DNA from: Triops longicaudatus
Lineage: Eukaryota; Arthropoda; Branchiopoda; Notostraca; Triopsidae
Direction: 5' to 3'
Assembly: GCA_022885665.1 (NCBI GenBank)
Contig: JAGQDJ010000098.1
Coordinates: forward strand, 1 to 64,000
DNA length: 64,000 nucleotides
The position numbers and the translations under genes are program-made. The stretch's first letter is position 1. Each line of letters begins with the position of its first letter. Below the pieces are notes generated by a model. The model ran no database searches. It saw only the letters and a program-made list of their open reading frames with translations, and was not told the DNA's origin. Shown one piece after another: positions 38,563-55,938 of the stretch.

Positions 38563-40361
38563 TAAGTCACCTTTTCTAAGCTGTACTAAATCGAATAAAA
38601 GTGACAGCAAAATTAGATTGTGGAATGGTAAGGCTTATATTTCCAGTCGGAACGAAAGCGTTTGGAAATATTCTGGCGTAGTTTTGGTGCTGCTTTGAGG
38701 TAATGACAACTGCATCCGTACTCAGCTTAAATCTTATATTGAACAAGTCGTTGATGTTTTTTATAGCTATTGGCAAATTTAACTGGACCATGTAAGTTAC
38801 AAATCGAGCCTTTTTGTCAAAGGAGTGAATGTCTCCTTTTTGGCATAAATCTTAAAGGCATTAAGCATTATCTGAACTTTTCAGATACTGTAAATTTGGT
38901 AAGCGTTGTCAGTTAAAAACGGATTTGCATAATTGTCTTGGATGGGACATAGGAGTATAAGTACATTTGTTGGCCAGTGAAAAAGACAACATGGGTGGAT
39001 CAGACTTCTCGTAAGGTTCTTCTTACCTATTAAACCTATGCCTTGGGTCAGTGTGTGCGCGTAAGCTAGACTAACCATAGATTTGCGTCGTATTCCTTTG
39101 TTACTGATTCTTCTTTAGAATAAACCAAATAGGTCTTCGAAAAAATGCAGATAATCGAAGACCTTAATTTGTCGAGTTTACCTCTTTTCTGGCATTTCCA
39201 AAGAATTCCCAAAGAAAAATATGATTTTCGTTTTTGCGATCGAGTAATCGTGCAAACTACTGGGAAAAATACATCGCGTCCAATTAATGTATCTAAAAAG
39301 CTAAGAAAACATTCTGCTTGTTGCAAACTACTGTTCGTATTTAAGCGTATTTTGTGATTATTTTCCTCATAAGTTCTAATTGTTTATCCCTTACACAAAT
39401 TGTGGCGTTTAAAGTAAGGTAATGAACTAGCTCTAGACATGATTGAGAAAAGGAAAGAGAAAGAATTGTGGACATGCATATTCAATGGCTTTCTCACGAG
39501 AGAAGGTTACGGTACACCAAAGATTCTTAAAAGCGGACATGTAAGCCTGTCGTCAGATATTGACAAAGATCAGTACATGATTTGGTAAAAGAAACGTATA
39601 TGGTGAACATTAAATTGTTAATCGGAACGTTTGATTTTTATGTAATGCTTGTTGCGTGTATTTTGAGGTACGTGATGCATAAGTGATTAATGCTTACGAT
39701 TTTAGAAGCTTAGAGTTTAGCACTTGCTCAATTTTGTTTAAAGTGATTCAACGGTAGTGCAGGAGTGGCACTTACACTTCATACTTTCATCGGCGGCATG
39801 TTAACTTCACGTGCAAGTAAGTTAGTTAGGGTTTTTAATTACGAACCATGTCATACTATGACGTATTATCGTCTTTGACATTCTGGGTCATTCAAGTGTG
39901 TGACCTATATTCCCCTCTTATCATGTTTGTTGGGAATCCTACGAGTGACGGAAAACTAGTGTAAGCAACGAAGGAGTACCCAAAAGTGGAATACTTCAAG
40001 GATATCCTTTGCAAAGCAAACCCATAGGAGCTGTTATTTTTTTTTTACACAACTTCGTGTGACAGGAAGTTTCTGCGACGAAACTGCAAAATTCGAGGGC
40101 ACTTGCCTTTCCACCGACTATTATAATGGCTATGCCAAATCAAACTGCGTTGCAAAGTGTTTTGTAATCAAATTCCTATACATGTAAAAAAGTTTCGCTA
40201 GGTTGTGTACAAAACAATCACATTTTACAGAGTAAAACTTGTCTAAATCTATCAATAGTTTAAACTAATCGTCACTCACAATGCGCTTCTCCGGAAATAC
40301 GAAACATCCACTTTTTGTACCATTCCACCATTATCAAAATACCAATATAAACATCAATAAT
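38563..40361. other. Interval downstream of PFKFB
   Basis: It includes the presumed PFKFB 3' UTR at its right end. No gene or clear poly(A) signal was recognised. Short open frames only. Confidence 0.5.
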
Positions 40362-43260
<2,899 letters not shown>

Positions 43261-43399
43261 AATCGGAAATCAATGCTTGGTGTTCTAGCAGAAACTGTAC
43301 TTTTCACCCCACGTTCACGACCACCACACTACTCTGACTCGTTGATCAAGTCAAAGGAAATCACAAGGGAATTCCCCTTGTGCCTATGATGACGTACAA

Positions 43400-43444
43400 T
43401 GTATGACTGCACAGCAGAAGGGTCGCCTTGAGCCCTTATATACG
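43400..43444 (-). promoter_or_regulatory. PFKFB core promoter (TATA plus initiator-like)
   Basis: On the minus strand TATATAAGG starts at 43442, and an initiator-like GTGCAGTC has its A at about 43408, roughly 34 nt downstream, the canonical TATA-to-start spacing. This would give a leader of about 150 nt before the ATG at 43260. No transcript evidence is available. Confidence 0.5.
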
Positions 43445-44914
43445 TAAACGCCGCTAACCCAGGACACCGGGATGCAGCAGGACTGGTAACCACATCGTGT
43501 CTACACGATAACGACAAAAACCCAGGGTCACGTTGCCAGGGAAGCCCTATCATTCTGAATTTCGTTTTACCTCCAAATCCACTCCAACCTAAAGAATTCA
43601 AGACCATCAGAAAGTCCCCACCTTGGCAAGACAACCAGCGTTCATCAGTCAAGAGCGGTTCAGAAGTGTTTCTGTACTTTCCTTATCAAGATACAGATTG
43701 AACAAGAATCACTTCAACTTGCTAATTTAGACCTTTCGGGATCATATATTGCGATACACTGAGCTAAGCGTGTTTCCATATCGCTGAGGGATTACAACTT
43801 TTAGTCGACCCTGCCAGAAATGGACCTCGAAAGGTTTCACCCCCACCCTTCCCACCCTACGGTACGCTAAATGTAAGCCGTATACGGATATTGAAAAGAC
43901 AGAAGCTTTTCACGTGCTTTCGAATTACGTGCAAAACTTCACGTGCTCGTCGTAAATCGGGAGTAACGCAACAGGATGGGCAAAACTGCCGCAAATTGCT
44001 TTAACATAGCATAGTGACGTTGGGCCAATGTACTCCGTTCAGCCATTTTCAATTGAGTGACGTTTTTCCCTAACCTCCAAGTCCATTGTTAACTGGGTGG
44101 GCAAGAACTATAGGAAAAGTCCAAAGACTTCAGCAAAGGAGATAACCACTGTAAAGCTTTCTCACCTACCCGGGACAATAAAGGCTGTTAAAACGTGACA
44201 GAGAACACGTTACAATTGGTCGGGAAGTGACATAAGAAAAGGCTGATGGAAACATGCGATAATGAAGTAGACATGTCTCTCAACGATGAATGGGATAAAC
44301 CGCATACCGTTTCTTCAGAATGAGTCATTTTTCTCCTCCAAACGTATATAGTTTTCACAGCGCAAGAGATGACCCGCTTCTGGAAAGGACGGCGAGGAAA
44401 GGAGAGGAAAACGGATTGTGGTGCAACACTACCCACATTTCGTTAAGTGTTACTTGTTGCGTGATATCACGTTCACGGAGGTAGGTACTGAACGTGATCG
44501 CCTCATCCTGGGACCCTTTATCTAATCAATTTCATACTCCAATGTAACTGTGACTAGATTTAATCGGTATGCACTGGACTTTTAATTCAAATGACTAAAC
44601 GGTACCAATCGCTCGATGACGTAGTAAGCCAGTAAAAACTAACTAGAGTTCAATAGCGTTATTAACTCCTTAAAGAGCTGAATAGATGTATTATATTTTC
44701 GGTAATTATGGTTGTTAGTGTTGCCTACAAAATTCGTAATTCGGAAATTAAAACATCACAATGCGTGCGGAATCAATATGCGTAGTATTAAAAAATGAAA
44801 GGGAGAACGCAATAAATAAATAAATGCAACCTGAACTTACACTTATCTGGTGATCCCTGTTTCTAGCACCAAAAAAAAAATAAAATAAATAAATAAATAA
44901 AAAATAAATAAAAA

Positions 44915-45000
<86 letters not shown>

Positions 45001-46462
45001 TAAAACGAAAAAGGAAAATGACCAGCGTAGCCTACGCTGGTAAAGTCAGTAAAAGGAAATTTTCCACAAGTAAACTTTTTGAACAAGAACTTTACTGCAT
45101 TATGTATTGCCGCAAAATTATTGGGTCCGTAACCTGTAACCGATCACAGCAGGGTGAGATTGCTGATTAACCGAAGTTAACTACCCGGATTTATGGTATA
45201 CATACTTCCCAAACGCACAAAGTACGTACAGCATATTTTCAGCAACTTTGGATCATTTCGTCTATTTCCTGCATTTCGACAAGAGAAAAAGTTAACACGT
45301 GAACGAAATGTGTTATGCGTTATATCTGAAAATTGAATGAAGAACACGAAGTCCAAATTCATGTGAACGTTAATAAAACATAGACCAATAAAACAAACGG
45401 ACGTGCGAAATGGCTCGCAAAAATCCCAGGAAAAACTAGTTATATGAATTACATACACCGTCCCCAAATTACAGAATACGTTATACGCCCTACCCACCGA
45501 AGTAGGATGCGGTAGTTACTGGACAGGAATATCTAACCTGATTGGTTTATTCCTGTTTCATGAAACCGCAAGTCTTTGCATACGTCAGGAAGTTCATGAG
45601 TAATTATAGCACAGCTAGTAACGAAAAGTTCCCAGAAGCGTTTGTAACCAGGTAACGCATTTAGGGGTAGAAATATGTGCACGACAGGGTGTCACATCAT
45701 CGCAAATATTGTAGTAAACCGCACGTCCGCGCACCGACAGGACGTTAAGAGTGAAAATGAGCTAGGAAACTCAAACAACCCTTCTTATTTTTTCTACAAA
45801 AATAGTAGGTCGAATCCTTACCCTTCATTAAGCTGTCCACTTATGTTCCTAAAATGTGTAAGCAAGAAAGAAAACAAAATGCTTTTTGCGCATCCAGGTC
45901 ACCTGGGGAAAGATTTCAGACATTTCACGTGATCCAGGAGTAACAATAAAAAGTACAAACAAGAAAAAAAAAATCCTTTACATAAACGAAAATCTGCTTT
46001 ACTCGACGCCACCAAGAAAACATCCCCCGTGTAAATCGTAAGTCGCCTAGCGTGAAAATTTTTCCCCTCATATGAAAAGTAATAAAGACGGAGAATTCCA
46101 TATCTAAAAAGAATGTTTAACTCTAAGTTCTTTGTAAGCAAAAAACACAGACACAAAATGTTTCAAATAAATGAAACCTTCAAATAATTTGAAGAATTTC
46201 CAGAATCGTGCGGAAATTGTTCTGCCATAAGTAAGTTAATCAACACAAAATATTTCACAGAAAGCATCTGAAACTCTTTGTTCTGAAGCCTTTCGATATC
46301 CAGAGCAATGCCATTCAGCTAGAACATGAATGCCAAAATTAAAAACTTTTTTTGTGTATGTTCTTTTTATGAGACGGACGTTTATTGGCTATGTCTGAGG
46401 CGGGACCACATACGGATCGAATACAGAAGACAGGGTTATGGCGTTTGTTCTCACCCCATTGT
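43445..46462. other. PFKFB-NMT intergenic region
   Basis: It holds the PFKFB upstream region on the left and the presumed NMT 3' UTR on the right. A large AAT microsatellite lies at 44916-44998. No gene was recognised. Confidence 0.5.
44880..44998. repeat. (TAAA)n and (AAT)n microsatellite
   Basis: A degenerate TAAA run (44880-44915) continues into about 27 uninterrupted AAT units (44916-44998). Read backwards it produces a spurious poly-Tyr open frame that should not be annotated as a gene. Confidence 0.95.
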
Positions 46463-51013
<4,551 letters not shown>

Positions 51014-51400
51014 AATAGTTACTCCTTGAGCGTTCACAAAATACCAACAATACAAGCAACTCGCCTAGAGTTGAACCATCATGCAAGGAATGTAAACACG
51101 GGAGAAGAAGTAACTTTGATGTGTTTTGTTCTTGGACGTTACGGTGCTGCCACTCGAAGCGATCATGTGAACTAACGGTTTGGAAAAAATAAATGGGCAT
51201 GCTATCATGAACAGATACGTATGCATTCAATTCACACGATTAAATCCATGGATTCTGACAACTTTTTTTTTTCGAAAAAAGTCTATACTGCTCAGCAACT
51301 GTTATTATTTCGGTTCTTATGAATGTGCTTCTTTGGCTTTTCGATACTGCATATGTGGGAAGTTTTAAAGAAGAATTAGATTGTTATTTGTGACCGGAGA
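51014..51400. other. NMT upstream region
   Basis: The presumed NMT leader and promoter lie here. I see no clear TATA box. The interval ends at a GAGCGC-rich repeat. Confidence 0.45.
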
Positions 51401-52101
51401 TTAAACGAGCGCGCTCGAAAGTTCACGAGCGCTGAGCGCGGTTGCTCGTTTCATTTTTCTTTGTAACCGCGTGCGAAAACCAAAAGAGCGGACGCTCGCG
51501 ACTAGAACGCCATCTAACGATTTTTCCCACTAATTAACTCTAATTTCCACCAATCTACCAGTTACGTGAGTTGTCCTATCTATTATAGTGTTGATTGGCT
51601 TTGTGTTCTGCTTTTGCACTCCAACGTAGTCCACAAGCTCAGACGTTGCTTTGTTTTAATGTCCTTAAGCCATTTTAGTCACAGAATTTTGAGCCGCTGC
51701 CCCTCCTGTCAGTTCCTTAACCTGAAAAGAAACTTAACCTATCAAAGACTATCATTACCTAACTAAACCTGAAAAAACTTCTCATAATGAGACAATTTGT
51801 CTCCCTTTTCGTAAACTTATCATATTCCTTAGTTCCTGTACACTTATTATATAAAATGTCTGTATAAAGACCATAGGAAAGTTAAAATATTAGGCTAGCG
51901 AAAGTTGGTTTAAGTTAATCCAATTTTTTAAAAAAAGAAGTAAAAACTATTTTTTTTAAAAAAAGTAGAAATTTTCTAGCAACATAAATTCTTCAAGTTA
52001 ATGGGGGAAAAAATCATACAAGAGCAAAAGTGAGCGCGAGTGCGCTCCTTTCCAAAAATTGCGAGCGCGAACGAAAATTTGAACCGAGCGCGCTAGTTTA
52101 A
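51401..52101. mobile_element. GAGCGC-rich inverted-repeat element (MITE-like)
   Basis: The outer 17 bp are inverted repeats with one mismatch: left TTAAACGAGCGCGCTCG (51401-51417), and right the same with T for G when reverse-complemented (52085-52101). Several further GAGCGC or GCGCTC words cluster within about 110 bp of each end, and the middle is AT-rich and non-coding. The outermost TTAA on both sides would fit a piggyBac-type target, but the termini lack the usual CCC start, so the class is uncertain. The right edge lies only 25 bp from the target duplication of the hAT element. Confidence 0.5.
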
Positions 52102-52126
52102 AAAGGAGCGAATTTTAGCTCTGTTT

Positions 52127-53226
52127 ATGACAACCAGTGGCGGCGCCAGGGGTTGCCCCGACAGATATTCGGTTTCCCCGACGGGGTGTCAATTGACAAA
52201 AGAACATGTCGCGAACGTCAATTTCAGAAAATACGAACAAAAATCGATTAACAATTAAAAAATTAGTCTTTTAACTCATAACCAATAAAGAATTACTAAA
52301 AATAGGCATGGCCGCATGGGACAATTTTTGCAAGAAATTTCCATTTTTTCGTGAGAAGTCACCATAAAAACCCGATGGCCTAAGAGAAATTCGCTGAAGT
52401 TTTCATGAATATTTTTATCAACGTGTCAAGAAGTACCTGGGATGAACAGAACAAACAACATCCATAAAGTTAAATACAAGAAAAAGTTACGATAAAAGTA
52501 TTCGACATCGTGGATACCGAGCTGCAAACGCATTAACAACATCGTTTAGATCAAGAGAAGCAGAACGGGATTTGTGCACCCCGAGTATCATGAGATTATT
52601 CAGGCGGTCATTGCTCATCGTTGGCCTCAGATGATTCTTGATGATCTTAAGAGTGCTGAAACTCCTTTCACATTCACAAGTCGACACAGGAAGCGTACAT
52701 GCAATAGTAAGAATACGGTTAACCTGATAGAATGCATCCTTCAGTCGTCGAATGTATTGTTGAAACTGTATTAGGGACGCTGAGCTATCGTCTTCTCCTT
52801 TTCGGGCAAGGACCCGCTTGCAGTTCTCAATCTCGATGGCTAACCCGTCTGCAGGGTGAGGAGGTGCTATTCACAATGCAGCTCAGAAACAAGCAAGCTA
52901 GTGACTGTTTCTGTCTCCACTGCCCAATCACCAGCTTTTGCTGACTTTAACCAAACAGATTGTTAGGTATATAGGTATCATGATATTTTACATGAACTTG
53001 AGGGAGGGTATCTGTTGACTCCAAAAGTTCTACGCAGTGTATGGATGTGTGGGAATAAATTGGGTCTAATCTTCGATACAGTCGGCAAATCTCTCTCTAT
53101 GCAGATACCCATTTATAGGTCTCCCCGACACCCATTTTTGGCCTTCCCCGACGGGGTTCAGCAATTCCCCGACGTGGTGTGTATGGACACCACGGTCACC
53201 CCCCTGGCGCCGCCTCTGATGACAAC
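52127..53226. mobile_element. Internally deleted hAT DNA transposon with 8-bp TSD
   Basis: The element body is 52135-53218 (1084 bp). It is flanked by perfect 8-bp direct repeats ATGACAAC (52127-52134 and 53219-53226), the hAT hallmark. Terminal inverted repeats are CAGTGGCGGCGCCAGGGG (left) and CAGAGGCGGCGCCAGGGG (reverse complement of the right), with one mismatch in 18. The motif CCCCGAC occurs twice near the left end and three times near the right end, as expected for subterminal transposase sites. The minus strand retains only the C-terminal end of a transposase, so the element is non-autonomous; the missing 5' coding part makes an internal deletion the likely origin. Perfect target repeats and near-identical termini argue for fairly recent insertion. 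Confidence 0.93.
52487..52870 (-). pseudogene. hAT transposase C-terminal fragment (dimerisation domain)
   Basis: About 127 codons are open on the minus strand, ending in a stop at 52487 and bounded upstream by a stop near 52871. No ATG starts this stretch. The peptide contains RILTIACTLPVSTCECERSF and then STLKIIKNHLRPTMSNDRL. That is the hAT-family dimerisation region, of the kind seen in ZMYM1/TTF-type transposase-like proteins (family knowledge). A full hAT transposase is usually 600-800 aa, so the DNA-binding and catalytic N-terminal parts are gone. It is enclosed by the terminal repeats described for this element. It is unlikely to be functional unless spliced onto host exons. Confidence 0.88.
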
Positions 53227-53806
53227 ATTCCTGACAATATACACATAGAACTCGTGGACTTGATTCTTGTCCCTCTTAGGGAAATAGGAAATTTTCTTAA
53301 GTACTTCCCTGCAAATGCCATATATTTTCCGTACGATTTAATATACGACAATTACGCAGCGGAAATACAAAAATGTATTAGTATTACACAGACGAAAATA
53401 TTGACAGGGAACAGCCTTAAGGGATATTTTTAAATTTTAGAATCACTGAAAATAATGCTTCGGTTGGTAGAATGTACGATACACGATGATTTGTCTGTGC
53501 TTTGCAATTAGGAAACTAGTCTATTGCCTTAAAAGAATTACACAGCGGACTTAAAATATCTTCATAAAAACTTACATGCTAGACTCCTGTCATAACGGGA
53601 AAATTTCTAGCTCTACGTGTGCAAAAGATGCATGATTTGCTCCAAATGCTTAATGAAAACAAAAGAAGGCGGCGTTATGAGGGAGTGGCTTTGGCATCTG
53701 CCGTTTCTGTCTGTTATGTTTCGTCTGCGGAGCGGCCGACTAGTAGGCATCTTGAATTGCAAGGTGCAGCGTTGCCAAATACTTATTCTACAGTCTATTC
53801 CTCGAC
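53227..53806. other. Interval between hAT element and long-TIR element
   Basis: No recognised gene. A plus-strand open frame of 63 codons (53619-53810), with a Lys/Arg cluster NENKRRRRYEG, runs up to the next element. It has no known domain and is not called as a gene. Confidence 0.4.
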
Positions 53807-55171
53807 GTAGAGGAGGGTAGGGACAAAAGTAACGTTAAACAAAGTAACAAAAGCCTTTGAAAAGCTTTTGAACGAGAAATTTCTTGTGGCTGTAAGAAAT
53901 CACATACACTTAATAGCAAAGTTTCATATGGAATGATTGAGAATTAATCGAGATATTCAAAAATGTCTTTTTTCCTAACTTTTTGAAAGAAATGGGTGAC
54001 ACTTTTTCGTCCGTTGCGTTCACTATAGATGACTAAAAACTTATACAAAATATTTTCGAGCTCATTGAATGCTACTGAGCAGGTCACGAAAATCTCCAAC
54101 ACCATAGTCCCTTATTTTTACAGGGAGACCTAGAAATCCCACGGGGCCCGTGGAAATGGTTGTAGCAGCCGATTTTTCGACTACAGAAAAACGGCAACGC
54201 TGTATAACGCAGGTTGCTTTGGAATTCAGAAGCTGTGAGGAAATCCATCATAGATAGAAGGACGACGTTTGTGTTCATTTAAGTACATGCAGCTGCTGTA
54301 AGCAGTTTACGAAGAACACAACTATACTCTTTAAAAATAATAACAGTTTATCTACAGGACATCATCATGGTAACCGTATGACGTTTGAAAATGGCGCCTC
54401 CGTACACGTTAAACGAGTCTATTTATATTACTTTTCTTATAATATGCAATTTTTTACGGAGATGAAGCTGAAACCTTCCAACACTGCTTGATACTGTAAC
54501 TGCAAACTTTCGTTACGATAAGTTTAGTGTATCATAAGAAATGTGATTGGTAAATTTTCTTATCGGAAATATGTTAAACACGATACTACTTTTGTTTCTG
54601 CGGGTTACACGGTTATAGCAAACGAGGGCCTCCTACTTCGAAGGCTAGTTTTCCGGATCGATTTTTTTCGATCCGATCAAAGATATGATAATTTCAATTA
54701 GATTGAAAATCGATGTAATTAATCTATATGAATCAATAAACGCGTATGAACTATACATCGATAAAAAAGTAATGTATTGGTTTTGACCAATGGTCAATTA
54801 TATATATGTCATACCGACTGCAACTTTTAAACGCACCAGGTAATAAAAAAATGTCCGAGCTTTTCACACTCTGTTCAGTAGCCTTCGCTGAACTCAAAAC
54901 ATATTTTTAGAAATTTCTGGTCATCTATAGTGAATGCAACGGGCGGAAAAGTATTACCCATTTCTTTTTTTTTATAATAAAAAGCTAGGAAAACAGACAT
55001 TTTTGAATAAATCGATTAATCCTAAATCATTTCACATGTAACTTCGGATATTATTGCTTAACGGTATGTGACATGACTGTGATTTTTCACAGCAACAATA
55101 AACCTCTCACTCAAAGGTTATGGCTTTTGTTCATTTCGCGTAACGTTACATTTGTCCCTACTCTCCTCTAC
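53807..55171. mobile_element. 1.37-kb element with long terminal inverted repeats
   Basis: The left arm (53807 to about 54097) and the right arm (about 54856-55171, reverse-complemented) align along roughly 290-315 bp. Shared words include GTAGAGGAG, TAGGGACAAA, TGTAACGTTA or AGTAACGTTA, ATTCAAAAATGTCT and TTCACTATAGATGAC. I estimate roughly 75% identity by eye. The centre (about 54098-54855) has no long ORF; it contains a perfect 8-bp-stem hairpin (CGGATCGA/TCGATCCG near 54655). This architecture is that of a foldback or long-TIR non-autonomous DNA transposon. I did not find a convincing target duplication, so the superfamily is unassigned. A further end-like motif lies just outside at 55193-55212. 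Confidence 0.7.
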
Positions 55172-55938
55172 GGTTTGTACGAGGTGTCAATTGTCCCGTC
55201 TCTCCTCTACCCAAAGAGATGTGTGCATGTTTGAGGAGCGTAATGGTAGAATAAACAGAGACTACTAGTACATTATGACAATAATGTATTAACCCCTTTT
55301 TTCAGTGTTTGAAGTCAAAATCGACCTGCTTTGGCTTAAATTTCCTTCACTTAAACCTTGAAATTTTGTGCAAAATTAAGGAGATTACAATTCCATCTCC
55401 GTTAAAGGGGAAATGTGCCTTCCAACAGTGTCCAGAAAATCGGCTCTACGGATCGTACCCTTTTGCTCTGCTCGAAATCCATTAAAGTAAGTATTCAACT
55501 GGGACCTAATTGAACGAAATATCATATAAAAATATGCATGTTGACAGATGATAGTAAAGGATTTATAAAGTAATTGATTTTAAAAAGATCAGAAGTCAAT
55601 GGCATGCAAGGCAAACAGCACGTAGCCTAATCTCTGAAATGGGTTTATTGCTTTGCAGAGTCATGTTTGCAAGCATTCGCGAACAATAGAAAAGGCCAAT
55701 TTCGGAAATTGGAATTGACAAAACACTGCCTAAATTTCGCAAGGCCACATTAGGAGGACTTTCAGTATTTGTTTCCATTAACTTTACATTGTCTGTGCTT
55801 CAACGTCCAAACGAACTGACGTGTGTGGTCGCCCCTACTCTAGCCCCGCAGCAAGGTCAACAGCGCAGAGGAAAACTTTGCGCCTAGAGAAAATCTGGCG
55901 TCAGATCTTCCTCGAACGTAATTACACCGTACAATCCT
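55172..55938. other. Interval downstream of the MFSD12-like gene
   Basis: Contains an extra copy of the long-TIR terminal motif (55193-55212) and the presumed 3' UTR of the transporter gene. Nothing else was recognised. Confidence 0.5.

Noticed and set aside
44748..45086. Minus-strand open frame with a long poly-Tyr run
   Set aside because: It is the AAT microsatellite read in one frame; there is no domain, no splice context and no neighbouring exon.
45800..45830. tRNA B-box-like word (GGTCGAATCC)
   Set aside because: No A-box or cloverleaf can be built around it.
53619..53810. 63-codon open frame with a Lys/Arg cluster between two transposons
   Set aside because: It runs into the inverted repeat of the next element and has no recognised domain or splice context; not enough to call a gene.
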